Shown: positions 52,573 through 60,913, numbered from the stretch's first letter. The stretch is DNA of 64,000 nucleotides from an uncultured Prolixibacteraceae bacterium (GCA_913063265.1 CAJXZG010000015.1:17335-81334), one strand, 5' to 3'. Numbers and translations are program-made. Notes: generated by a model from the letters alone, not told the origin.

Positions 52573-52824
52573 TTAATTATAATGGTTAGGTACTTTTACT
52601 AATTTGGCAGAGAGTTCAATCTCACAAAGATTAGTATTTCCATTTACCGTTGAAGTTTTTAAATCAGGCAGAAAAGCTTCGTATCTTAACTTCCACATGA
52701 TTTTTTTTGCAGTAATGTAATCATACGGTAGTTTTGTTTCTAAAATAATTTCTGCATTTTTTTCTTCTAATTCAGTTGTAGGGGCTTTTGCAATTTGTTC
52801 TTTTATAAGTTTCGAAATATTCAT
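52573..52824 (-). CDS. Small hypothetical protein upstream of ablA
   Basis: The 83-residue soluble protein has no family that I recognise. It has an N-terminal helix (ISKLIKEQIAKAPTTELEEKNAEIILE), a central KKIMWKLRYEAFLPDL segment and C-terminal strands ending LVKVPNHYN. It lies on the same strand as the abl genes, 77 bases before ablA, but a hairpin with a T-run separates them. Start at ATG 52824. Coding status is likely rather than certain. Confidence 0.55.
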   Translation of the reverse strand: MNISKLIKEQIAKAPTTELEEKNAEIILETKLPYDYITAKKIMWKLRYEAFLPDLKTSTVNGNTNLCEIELSAKLVKVPNHYN

Positions 52825-53132
52825 AAAATCGCCTAATTGTTTCTATGCGAACAAAATTACAAAAAATTAGCAGTCTGCAAATTGCTTACTTTGTTAAATC
52901 CTTTGTTAACATTGATTTTACATTGTGGAGGTTTTAAAATCAGACATGATAGAATTACTGATTTTTCTCATTTAATTTCTATAGAAATAATTTAAATGAA
53001 CACTAAAGCTTGTCTCAAAGCAAGTTATATTAAAGATTTTATATACGAGAATTTGATTGTAAGTTGGTTACGATTTAGTGTTGTCGAATTAAAAAAAGTT
53101 CATTACATAAACAATAACACAACAAGCGTAAG
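52825..53132. other. 308-base intergenic region
   Basis: AT-rich, no gene supported. It holds the upstream region of the 83-residue protein and the tail of the MarR gene. No strong hairpin or clear -7/-33 pair was seen. Confidence 0.5.
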
Positions 53133-53630
53133 CTATTCCTCTGTTTCTTCATTGTTGTTTTCTAATTCTGCATCAATGGTAATAAGAGGCGATGCTTCAA
53201 CTTGTTGAATATCCAGAATTTTAACAAGGGTTTCCAGTCCTTCTTCCACGGTTTTTAATTCGTCATTATTCAATTTTTTTAGTTTCTCAGATAATTGCTC
53301 GTGTAAAAGAGAAGGAATTGTACTCAGGAGTTTGTCGCCTGCTGAAGTTAACGCAATATTCACCACTCGCTTGTCGCCTAATTTAGGCAATCGGGCTAAA
53401 TAACCTTTTTTTTCAAGACGGTTAATAATTCCGCTTACTGTACTTGGATTTAGATTTAGAAATTTTCTTATTTCACCCTGAGTCGCTTGATAATTGACTG
53501 ATTCATGAAGAAAATTCAAACATAAAACCTGAGGAATACTAACTCCATATTCTTTTTGAATCTTCTTTGACTCAATGTCAACAGAGCGTACTATTTTTCT
53601 AATCTTAATTAAAACCTCGGTTGTATCCAT
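53133..53630 (-). CDS. MarR-family transcription regulator
   Basis: The 165-residue protein has the MarR winged helix: YQATQGEIRKFLNLNPSTVSGIINRLEKKGYLARLPKLGDKRVVNIALT (recognition helix and wing). It has dimer helices at both ends and an acidic tail (NNNEETEE). The start is set at ATG 53630 (MDTTEVLIKI). The longer frame to 53708 reads into the remnant of a hydrolase gene and is not needed for the fold. It lies upstream of the abl operon on the same strand; MarR-type EctR proteins control another osmolyte pathway (ectoine), so control of abl is possible but not shown. Confidence 0.88.
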   Translation of the reverse strand: MDTTEVLIKIRKIVRSVDIESKKIQKEYGVSIPQVLCLNFLHESVNYQATQGEIRKFLNLNPSTVSGIINRLEKKGYLARLPKLGDKRVVNIALTSAGDKLLSTIPSLLHEQLSEKLKKLNNDELKTVEEGLETLVKILDIQQVEASPLITIDAELENNNEETEE

Positions 53631-53719
53631 CGTGAAAAGATTTGGAGCTAAAATACAAATGTTTTTATAGAAACAATTCAAATTGAATTTTTCCATTTGA
53701 AAATGCACCGTTCTTGATA

Positions 53720-53808
53720 GTATAACTTTTTGATATATAAGTTGTATCCGACAATTTAATACTACAAAAGAATAATGTCAATGCCAATGTGATAACTACT
53801 GTGTTCAC
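53720..53808 (-). pseudogene. Remnant of a lipoprotein hydrolase gene
   Basis: On the minus strand this reads VVITLALTLFFCSIKLS then DTTYIS. This closely matches the start of the intact hydrolase at 44708-45826 (IVIITLVLALFSCSIKSS, DTTYIT), including the lipobox Cys. The likeness is also visible at DNA level. The frame soon loses similarity and stops near 53665. It is a truncated paralogue left between the MarR gene and the repeat island. Confidence 0.75.
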
Positions 53809-53853
53809 AACTTTGCTATTTCAGGAAAAGCCAATTCCCTGTCCCGAAAGACT

Positions 53854-54060
53854 ATTCCCTCCGGAATTATAGTTTTTACCTAAGGGACAAGAGTAATCCT
53901 TTAGGGAATCTCTATGAAGCCCCGTCTTCGAAGGATAATTCCATCTGGAATCATAGTTTTTCCCTAAGAAATCAAAACTATCCTTTAGGGAATATCTATC
54001 ATCCCCTGTTGCCGAAGGATAATTCCCAAAGGAATACACATTATTCTTTAGGGTATTTGA
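53854..54060. repeat. 84-base tandem repeat, two full units and a partial third
   Basis: Unit starts are at 53854, 53938 and 54022, exactly 84 bases apart. Shared blocks include ATAGTTTTT, ATCCTTTAGGGAAT (variant TATCCTTTAGGGAAT), CCCGT/CCTGT and CGAAGGATAATTCC. Each unit opens with a small palindrome (ATTCC, four bases, GGAAT). As 84 is a multiple of three, a spurious minus-strand frame stays open through it. Confidence 0.88.
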
Positions 54061-54062
54061 AC

Positions 54063-54273
54063 ACTGACGGTTCGCTTACCCGGGGCTATTAATATTTGAC
54101 ACCTTCAGTGTCTTTCTTTGTAATCCTGAAAGGATTAAACATTAATAACCCGGTGTGTAACGCCGGGTAAATGAAAGAGGCAGAAACCGTCCGGCGTAGA
54201 AAGTTGTTCAACGCTTGCCGGATATCCCGGACGAAATAAAAAAAATACTGCCAAAAGCATGGACACAAAAGAT
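54063..54273. repeat. 211-base inverted-repeat element, copy A
   Basis: It opens ACTGACGGTTCGCTTACCCG and holds an imperfect long palindrome. CCCGGGGCTATTAATATTTG, with ACCTTCAGTGT, faces CCTGAAAGGATTAAAC and ATTAATAACCCGG. It ends near AAAGCATGGACACAAAAGAT. Copy B follows at an offset of exactly 320 bases. Confidence 0.85.
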
Positions 54274-54382
54274 GTATTAACAATTAAGAATATGCGGCGC
54301 ATGCAAAACCTTATCCTTGAACTTCGGATTGATTGCGCCTTTGTTTATTCTTATCATTTACCCCGGGTTACACTCTCCGTCA

Positions 54383-54593
54383 ACTGACGGTTCGCTTACC
54401 CGGGGCTATTGATATTTGACACCTTCAGTGTCTTTCTTTGTAATCCTGAAAGGATTAAACATTAATAACCCGGTGTGTAACGCAGTGTAAAAGATAGAGG
54501 AAGAACTCGTCCGGCGCAGAACCTTGTTCAACCCATGCCCGATATCCCGGACGAAATAAAAATAAACCTACTAAAAGCATTGACATAAAAGAT
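54383..54593. repeat. 211-base inverted-repeat element, copy B
   Basis: Nearly identical to copy A over its first 105 bases, then about 80 percent alike to the end (AAAGCATTGACATAAAAGAT). The 109 bases between the copies are unique. Confidence 0.85.
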
Positions 54594-54644
54594 TTGTATC
54601 ACGGGTAGTTTGGTATTTCCTTACTGCCGAAGTGAGGCACACAG

Positions 54645-54674
54645 GAAGGTTTGCCTACTTTTTTTGCTTAGAAA
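54645..54674. repeat. Imperfect hairpin in the repeat island
   Basis: CCTACT with a T-run faces an A-run with AGTAGG around GCTTAG. It has T-runs inside the stem rather than after it, so it is not called a terminator. Confidence 0.5.
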
Positions 54675-54807
54675 AATAGTAGGTCGTAGCGGAGCAAGAA
54701 AAAATTAACCAGCCTGTAATTTTAAAAACGGAAACAAAAAAAATCGATGAAGTAAAATATACTCCATCGGTATTTAAAGGTGAGCAGCATATCAAACACG
54801 GGAGTTG

Positions 54808-54850
54808 GACTTTCCAAAGTCCGACGTTAAATCTTCAACTTTGGAAAGTC
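54808..54850. repeat. Perfect 13-base inverted repeat before the CotH gene end
   Basis: GACTTTCCAAAGT (54808-54820) and ACTTTGGAAAGTC (54838-54850) pair perfectly around a 17-base loop. There is no T-run, so a repeat or RNA-stability element is more likely than a terminator. The CotH stop is 74 bases away. Confidence 0.75.
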
Positions 54851-54923
54851 GAAATCCCAAAAGGTTCACTTCGAATTATTTGTTTAGGTGGAATCTCCCC
54901 AGAAACTTAACCGGTCCGGTGGC

Positions 54924-57900
54924 TTATTTACTTAAAATCACCTTTTCTGTAAACAATTGATCTCCTGACTGAACCTTACAAATATACATTCCGGGCTGTA
55001 CTTTTTGTCCCGACTGATTTTCGCCTCTCCAAACAAACTCAGCTTCAGTGCTGAACTCGTTAACAATCATTCTTCCATCCATTGAAAAAATGGAAATTTG
55101 TACAGCTTCGTAATTGTTATTTTCAACTTTTATTCTTGTTTCCGAATCAAAGGGATTTGGATATATTTTAAGTTGTTTATCTGAATTTCCTTCTGCCAGC
55201 CAGTCAGTGCCTGTTGTAATGCTGTTCACCATTCCCGGAGTACCTCCGACTACAAGTGAAGATTTCCACGAATCGGGATTCAAATTCTCCATTTGATATT
55301 CACGAAGTTCGAGTGTTGGTCCGGTACCGTTTGGCTCAACAGGCCAGGGTAATTCGCTGCCAAAGGATACAGAATCCACTAATTCGCCGTATTCGTCAAA
55401 TAATCTTGCTACATCACCGGCACTGCCCAGTCCAAAATCAAACACACCGATGTGATTATTTACAGTCGGATGATTTTCCCTGAATGTGACTGAATCCCGG
55501 CAAATTACCAGATATGCATCACTTTTGAGAATGGTATTTTCCGGAATTACAAATTCATGTAAATCGTTGTCGTCTTTAAAAATCCATCCTGAAATATCCA
55601 AATCAACCCTGCCCCAGTTATACAATTCAATCCAGTCCCCGGCACCGGTTTCATCCATTGAATTGTAATTTATTTCGTTGATTACCACTGAATTTCCATC
55701 ATCTACCTCTTCAGCATATATTGCACTAATAATCGTATTCTTTTTAAGATCTACTTCTATGGTTTTATCAAACATACTTACACCGTCAACTTCCCAATGA
55801 TCAAATTTGTGACCTTTAAATGGTTTTGCCGTTAATGTAATTGGTACAGTTTGAAAATATTTTCCTGACCAAAGTCTGCCTGTAACTTCAATGGTATTCA
55901 GTTTTATTTTTCCTCCATGCCCCGGAATATTTGAGAGCGTCAGATTTCTCACAGCAGATTGAACCAGTTCGGTATTGATATGTCCCTGCATATAAGACAC
56001 CCTGTTTTTCCCGAAATTTCTCATTACTTCAATTTTATTTTCCCAGTAATTAAAACTTGGGGAATTCCATTTTGCATAATGATTTCTGATTTCAGGTTCA
56101 ATAATTTCTTTTAAACTATCGATTTTTGCCACCACAATATCCCTGTCAAATGTTGAATTCAGCATATCGGCAAAACGATTTACAAACTTGTGCCTGAACG
56201 ATTCATTGGTCATCAGTGTTCGCAACGGGAATGTAGACCATGGAGGATTAGGCCAATTCGGTCCGTTAGGCTCCATTGCAAATTCAACTGTATTTAATTT
56301 ATAATCATCATTTTGATAAATTGAAAAGCCAAAATCTGTATCGTACAGTAACCAACGCCACTTTCCTCCTTCTTCCTGAGATTTCCAATATTTTATATTG
56401 TTTCCCGGCCAGTCGCGATTATTAAAATAAATTTGTGAAAGCTGGTAATCAATAAAATTATCGATATCAATTTGTTGAGCCACAAATTGATAATTATCTT
56501 CATTTGAAATATCATTGGCAGCCATAAAATTCAATAGCTCAAGGTATTCCTGATTACTTCCTTCTACTACCACCCCGTCTCTTTCGAGAATATCTACTTC
56601 AGATGCATCAACATTATGATTACGTTCGAGATAGTCTTCATTGATTTTCTCCCGTAAATTAATTTCTCCCCAATATTCGCCGTTCAGGTATAAAATAACA
56701 GGTTCAAAAGCCCCCATATCGGTATTCATATCTTTTACCAAATCAGTCATAAATCCATCCCGGAACCTCGTAGAGCTGTAATCATTTCCTGAGTTTCGCA
56801 ATACAAACGATTTAAATGAAGTGATATAAGGTTTGGCTTTAAACAACGAAATATCCTCCAGAATCGGATGACCATATTCGCTCCTGAAAAACACAGATAA
56901 TGATTTCTGAGGATGTGCACGACTCCATGCTCCAAAAATTTTAATTCCGCAATTTTTAGCAAATAAAACTTCCCCATCTACGCTTGTCATTTCAATACTT
57001 GCCGGTTTTTCCCAGTCCTCCCAAAAATTTGCACCATAATATGGATTCCGGTTTTCATAATCATCACCCAAAACATAAATACCAGTTTCGTTATCCCATA
57101 AATTGTCGGGATGTGTAGAAATGGAAACCACGGGCAAAGTTGGTTTTTCGTCCACCAAATATGTTCTTGTAGCGATTCTTCCCGGAATTGCACCCTCTTT
57201 AAAAATACGTGCCCGTATAACCATATTGTTCGCAATCAGTATTCCGCCCTGGTATTTACGGCTCTCCATCGTTGGTTCTTCGCCATTGTTTGTAAACATG
57301 ATTACTTCATCTTCAGCCGCGCCTGTCAGTTTCAGGTGTGTATCAGCAGAGACAAACATTTCACTTACAGAAAACTGTACTTCTCCTTTAACTATTTCCG
57401 TAGCAATTTGTGTAGTATTGTCCTTCCCGGGGGTAGGTTCAGTAAAATATCCCCAGACATCCATCTGATTTAAATCGCGGCCAAAGGAATAATTTGAAGG
57501 GATAATACCATAATCAATAGAGTCGATAATCGTTTGATTACTTTGTGTCAAATATATGGTTTCGCCTGATGATGAAAGTTTAAAATTGGCATGAGGAAAT
57601 AAATCAGCAATTTTTAAATACTCCGATACCGAGGTATTGTAATCAGGTTGTATACTATATCCCAGTGATAAAATCGGAATCGCGGACATATCGCTTGATG
57701 TATTATTATAGTTGTGTACCTGTATGGCAATTACATTCTGATTTTCATTGAGAAGATGAACATGTTCTGAAATATCAAAAACTTCAGGAGTTCCGCCGTT
57801 ATATATTTTTGCTTCGTGTCCGAATATTGTCGTAGAATTATATGCAACAGCCGAACCTGCTGCTCCCATTCCTGCCCTGCAAACTTCTGTGCCATTTATA

Positions 57901-58481
57901 TAGGCAACAAATCCGTCGTCATAATCCATATGCAGGAAAGCACCTTTAAGATTTTCAAGGTCTCCAACTGAAAACGTTTTTCGAATAAAAACGGATACAG
58001 TTCCTGAAGGAATTTCAGTATTATCATCCCCGTCACCATATCCAAAACCACTGTTTCCTTCTTTCCATCCCGTTTCGGCAAAAGAATATGATTTCCATGT
58101 TGGAGATGGTTCACTTGTCGGAACAAGATATTTCCAGTTTTCACCGGCATCGATTATAGTGTTCCAGTAGAGTGGAGTTTGATACCTGTCTTTCCCGGAT
58201 GCATAAATAAGTAAGGGATGATTTGGTGCTAATTCGATGTTTGGCAATTGCCATTTTATCAGGTCTTCAGAATTATCGCTTAAATAATAATCGGAAAGAT
58301 TAATGGCATCGTTGCTGCTGTTTATAATTTCCAGCCAATCAGGTGTATCGTCATCTTCGTCGTATAAAACAAAAGTGTTGGACGACATTACTTCATTAAT
58401 TTTTAAGTTTTGTGCCTGAATATCAGTAAATATTGCAGGAAAAAATGCCGCCAATAATAATATTCTGTAAATTAAACTCAT
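54924..58481 (-). CDS. Secreted CotH-kinase and lamin-tail protein with T9SS sorting tail
   Basis: The protein has about 1185 residues. Signal peptide (IYRILLLAAFFPAIFTDIQA); first lamin-tail domain (INEVMSSNTFVLYDEDDDTPDWLEI); a galactose-binding-like middle part (FAETGWKEGNSGFGYGDGDD; FVAYINGTEVCRAG); a chitobiase-type C-terminal domain (FTNNGEEPTMESRKY). Then the CotH part has FVLRNSGNDYSSTRFRDGFM, LYLNGEYWGEINLREKIN and WRWLLYDTDFGFSIY. A second lamin-tail domain (INEINYNSMDETGAGDWIELYN) follows. The last 80 residues fit a type IX sorting domain (IYPNPFDSETRI; GMYICKVQSGD). ATG 58481 is used because it gives the signal peptide. It should be exported by type IX secretion to the cell surface, perhaps as a protein kinase or adhesin. 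Confidence 0.9.
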   Translation of the reverse strand: MSLIYRILLLAAFFPAIFTDIQAQNLKINEVMSSNTFVLYDEDDDTPDWLEIINSSNDAINLSDYYLSDNSEDLIKWQLPNIELAPNHPLLIYASGKDRYQTPLYWNTIIDAGENWKYLVPTSEPSPTWKSYSFAETGWKEGNSGFGYGDGDDNTEIPSGTVSVFIRKTFSVGDLENLKGAFLHMDYDDGFVAYINGTEVCRAGMGAAGSAVAYNSTTIFGHEAKIYNGGTPEVFDISEHVHLLNENQNVIAIQVHNYNNTSSDMSAIPILSLGYSIQPDYNTSVSEYLKIADLFPHANFKLSSSGETIYLTQSNQTIIDSIDYGIIPSNYSFGRDLNQMDVWGYFTEPTPGKDNTTQIATEIVKGEVQFSVSEMFVSADTHLKLTGAAEDEVIMFTNNGEEPTMESRKYQGGILIANNMVIRARIFKEGAIPGRIATRTYLVDEKPTLPVVSISTHPDNLWDNETGIYVLGDDYENRNPYYGANFWEDWEKPASIEMTSVDGEVLFAKNCGIKIFGAWSRAHPQKSLSVFFRSEYGHPILEDISLFKAKPYITSFKSFVLRNSGNDYSSTRFRDGFMTDLVKDMNTDMGAFEPVILYLNGEYWGEINLREKINEDYLERNHNVDASEVDILERDGVVVEGSNQEYLELLNFMAANDISNEDNYQFVAQQIDIDNFIDYQLSQIYFNNRDWPGNNIKYWKSQEEGGKWRWLLYDTDFGFSIYQNDDYKLNTVEFAMEPNGPNWPNPPWSTFPLRTLMTNESFRHKFVNRFADMLNSTFDRDIVVAKIDSLKEIIEPEIRNHYAKWNSPSFNYWENKIEVMRNFGKNRVSYMQGHINTELVQSAVRNLTLSNIPGHGGKIKLNTIEVTGRLWSGKYFQTVPITLTAKPFKGHKFDHWEVDGVSMFDKTIEVDLKKNTIISAIYAEEVDDGNSVVINEINYNSMDETGAGDWIELYNWGRVDLDISGWIFKDDNDLHEFVIPENTILKSDAYLVICRDSVTFRENHPTVNNHIGVFDFGLGSAGDVARLFDEYGELVDSVSFGSELPWPVEPNGTGPTLELREYQMENLNPDSWKSSLVVGGTPGMVNSITTGTDWLAEGNSDKQLKIYPNPFDSETRIKVENNNYEAVQISIFSMDGRMIVNEFSTEAEFVWRGENQSGQKVQPGMYICKVQSGDQLFTEKVILSK

Positions 58482-58638
58482 CTTATAAATTGTTTGTACA
58501 TAAGATATAAAATGGAACGTTTCCGTTGCGTTTAGGTTTTGCTCCAAAATAACTTTGTTAAATAGACTTGCAAAAGAACAAAATAATATGAGTTAAAAAA
58601 ATGATTAGCACTTAAAATGTTGAAATGGTGGTGAATAA

Positions 58639-58668
58639 AAAAAAGGATTCGAAACCGAATCCTTTTTT
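58639..58668 (-). terminator. Terminator of YceI copy 2
   Basis: AAAAAAGGATTCG and CGAATCCTTTTTT form a perfect 13-pair stem with a four-base loop; on the minus strand eight T follow. It lies 30 bases after the YceI stop. Confidence 0.92.
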
Positions 58669-58697
58669 AAAATGTCATGGTGTATAATATCAGTCAA

Positions 58698-59324
58698 TTA
58701 ATCAGCAGCAACTTCCTGACTAAGCGGACTGGTAGTTATGTCAAAAGTAATTTCGAAATCGTCGTAAATCAGATTGTCACCCAAACCTTTGAAGAATTTG
58801 CCTGAGCCGTACTGAATATTCCATTTTGTGCGGTCGATGGTAGCTGTTCCTTTCGCAGAAACAACATCATTCATAACCTTAACATCTGCGGGAAAACTGA
58901 TTTCGTGGGTTTGTCCTTTCATGGTAAGATCTCCCTTTACCTTGTGTTTTCCATTATCCGCAGCTTCAATCGATTTGATGGTAAAGTTGGCTACCGGGTA
59001 TTTATCAACCGAGAAAAAATCATCTGATTTTAAGTGTCCAACCAATTTTTGATTCCACTCCTCATTAGTTAAATCGGTACAAACAATTGTATTCAAATCC
59101 ATGTTTACATTTGCTGCAACCACTTCACCTTTAGCAACATGTACCTCTCCATCACCGATTGATACATATCCTGTATGTTCCCCGGTTACTTTTTTACCGG
59201 TCCAATACACTTTACTTGCTTTGGTATCAATTTCCAATGCTTTCTTTTCTCCTTCGGAATCAGCTGCAAAAACTGCCGATGCTGAAACCACAATTCCTAA
59301 AATAATTACTGATAACTTTTTCAT
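58698..59324 (-). CDS. YceI-family periplasmic protein, copy 2
   Basis: The 208-residue exported protein has a signal peptide (VIILGIVVSASAVFAA) and a YceI lipocalin-like barrel. Blocks: SKVYWTGKKVTGEHTGYVSI, LVGHLKSDDFFSVDKYPVA, VKGDLTMKGQTHEISFP and RTKWNIQYGSGKFFKGLGD. It is clearly paralogous to the copy at 34202-34765 (shared LVGHLKSDDFF). The family binds isoprenoid lipids. A strong terminator follows, so unlike copy 1 it has no cotranscribed enzyme. A Crp/Fnr gene lies 84 bases upstream on the same strand. Confidence 0.93.
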   Translation of the reverse strand: MKKLSVIILGIVVSASAVFAADSEGEKKALEIDTKASKVYWTGKKVTGEHTGYVSIGDGEVHVAKGEVVAANVNMDLNTIVCTDLTNEEWNQKLVGHLKSDDFFSVDKYPVANFTIKSIEAADNGKHKVKGDLTMKGQTHEISFPADVKVMNDVVSAKGTATIDRTKWNIQYGSGKFFKGLGDNLIYDDFEITFDITTSPLSQEVAAD

Positions 59325-59352
59325 TTTTCCGTTCTTTTTTTGTTTAACGATA

Positions 59353-59397
59353 CAAACATATCACTTAAACAAGCCAAAAAAAATGAACTAGTTTAAG
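59353..59397 (-). promoter_or_regulatory. Promoter and candidate operator of YceI copy 2
   Basis: On the minus strand TATGTTTG (59360-59353) is a -7 box, in the same ACGATACAAA plus-strand setting as at copy 1. An inverted repeat CTTAAAC (59364-59370), 20 bases, GTTTAAG (59391-59397) lies just upstream of it. Confidence 0.55.
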
Positions 59398-59408
59398 AAA
59401 AATACATT

Positions 59409-59984
59409 TTAATCTTTTTTTCTTGCTCTTTTGGATATAATCTTGCTTAAAAACTCCGGGGTAACTCCCAGGTATGACGAGATATGATATTGAGGCAAGC
59501 GCTGAATAAGCTCCGGGAAGTTCTGAATCAGTTCTTCGTAATTTTCTTCAGCACTGTTAACCAGAACTGAAACCAACCTTTTTTGGAGAAAGATATATGA
59601 GCGTTTCAAATATTTGACAAAGGATGAAAAATTGTTGGTCAGCAAATTAATGTTTTCATCAGAAATGGAATATACCTCACTTTTTTCCACGGCATCCATG
59701 TAGAACAACGTTTTATTTGGTGTTGCCAAATCACCTATCCATTGATTTTCTCTGGCAAACAGAATATTAAATTCTTTTCCTGCCGAGTCGATAACATACA
59801 TTCTGAGTAATCCGTTCTTTACAAAATAATGTTTTGTATTTATTTCACCCGCAGTAAAAATTAACTCCTTCTTTTTGAACTTTTCCAATTGAAAAGAAGC
59901 GGCAATAATATCTTTTTCGGTGGCACTCAGATTACGTTTATAAACCTTCTCATAATATTCAATAATAGTATCACAATTTTCCAT
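59409..59984 (-). CDS. Crp/Fnr-family transcription regulator, copy 2
   Basis: This 191-residue regulator has the same length as copy 1. The beta-roll sensor part has LIFTAGEINTKHYFVKNGLLRMYVIDSAG and ENQWIGDLATP. The C-terminal domain ends YHISSYLGVTPEFLSKIISKR, close to the YLGITPESLSRIR end of copy 1. No FNR-type Cys set is present. It lies upstream of YceI copy 2, just as copy 1 lies upstream of YceI copy 1, which suggests duplicated regulator-target modules. Confidence 0.9.
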   Translation of the reverse strand: MENCDTIIEYYEKVYKRNLSATEKDIIAASFQLEKFKKKELIFTAGEINTKHYFVKNGLLRMYVIDSAGKEFNILFARENQWIGDLATPNKTLFYMDAVEKSEVYSISDENINLLTNNFSSFVKYLKRSYIFLQKRLVSVLVNSAEENYEELIQNFPELIQRLPQYHISSYLGVTPEFLSKIISKRARKKD

Positions 59985-60154
59985 TTCTAAATTCTTTTAC
60001 AAACCATCTAAAGTTCATTGGCCTTTCTTTTTTCTTTCAATCTTAACTAAATCTATATTCAAATTTACGTGAATGAAAGTGGCAAAACATTATCTTTACC
60101 GTCAAAAGATTTTTTTCAAAAATTATAAATTTATTAAAAACATAAAAATCAACT

Positions 60155-60892
60155 ATGAAGAAACCTATTTATTTAATGCTCGCAATTGTGGCAGGGTTAC
60201 TGATTTCAACAGTGACTTTTGCTCAAAAACCCAACAAATTAAGCAAAGAAGAAAAAAAAGAGGGTTGGGTATTGTTGTTTAACGGAAAGAACTTTGATGG
60301 ATGGCGACAAAACAATGGTACTGAAATGCCTGCCAACTGGATAATTGAGGATGACGCAATGAAAGTATTGCTTGGTGAAGGAAGAAATCCCGGTCAGGGT
60401 GCAGGCGGCGATATTCTTTTTTCGGAAAAGAAATTCAAAAATTTTGAGTTGTCTATAGATTGGAAAGCCAGTGATATGGCTAACTCAGGGATTTTTTACA
60501 ATGTACGTGAAGTACCGGGAAAACCTATTTATTATGCGGCTCCTGAAATCCAGGTTTTGGATAACAAAAACGCAACTGACAATAAGATTGACAGCCATTT
60601 GGCAGGATCGCTTTATGATATTTTACCGGCTGACCCAAAAACAGTAAATCCGGCCGGAGAATGGAATACCTGTTTAATAGTGGTAAAAGACGGTAAAGTT
60701 ACCGTATCGATGAATGGAACGGAAGTTGTCAGTTATGAACACTGGACTTCGAAATGGGATGAAATGGTGGAAAACAGCAAGTTTAAAAACTTCCCGGGCT
60801 GGCAGGAAGGAATCTCCAAAGAAGGCTACATTGGATTACAGGATCATGGTTACCCGGTATGGTTCAGAAATATTAAAATCCGGGAATTATAA
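60155..60892 (+). CDS. Secreted DUF1080 protein (3-keto-disaccharide hydrolase type)
   Basis: The 245-residue exported protein has a signal peptide (LAIVAGLLISTVTFAQ) and a concanavalin-like beta-sandwich of the DUF1080 group. Blocks: GWVLLFNGKNFDGWRQNNG, DILFSEKKFKNFELSIDWK, SGIFYNVREVPGKPIYYAAPEIQ, GEWNTCLIVVKDGKVTVSMNGTEV and the end YIGLQDHGYPVWFRNIKI. Some members hydrolyse 3-keto-glucosides; many are only annotated by fold. A terminator follows, and two GH92 genes lie next. It is divergent from the Crp/Fnr gene. Confidence 0.9.
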   Translation: MKKPIYLMLAIVAGLLISTVTFAQKPNKLSKEEKKEGWVLLFNGKNFDGWRQNNGTEMPANWIIEDDAMKVLLGEGRNPGQGAGGDILFSEKKFKNFELSIDWKASDMANSGIFYNVREVPGKPIYYAAPEIQVLDNKNATDNKIDSHLAGSLYDILPADPKTVNPAGEWNTCLIVVKDGKVTVSMNGTEVVSYEHWTSKWDEMVENSKFKNFPGWQEGISKEGYIGLQDHGYPVWFRNIKIREL

Positions 60893-60913
60893 AAATCCCT
60901 GATTCTGCACTTT

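Noticed and set aside
53631..53708. Longer MarR start giving 26 extra residues
   Set aside because: The extra part reads into the end of the hydrolase remnant; the ATG at 53630 gives a normal MarR N-terminus.
53821..54039. Minus-strand frame of 72 codons with 28-residue repeats
   Set aside because: The frame stays open only because the 84-base tandem unit is a multiple of three; the repeats are palindromic at DNA level and the protein has no known pattern.
54089..54283. Minus-strand frame of 64 codons in the palindromic element
   Set aside because: The frame is not kept in the second copy of the element and reads through the hairpin arms.
54063..54593. CRISPR array
   Set aside because: Only two long, unequal copies with a 109-base gap exist; there are no short regular repeats with spacers and no cas genes.
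54700..54760. Fifth copy of the dispersed repeat
   Set aside because: A short AATTTTAAAAACGGAAAC block resembles one segment, but the flanking blocks are missing, so chance in AT-rich DNA is likely.
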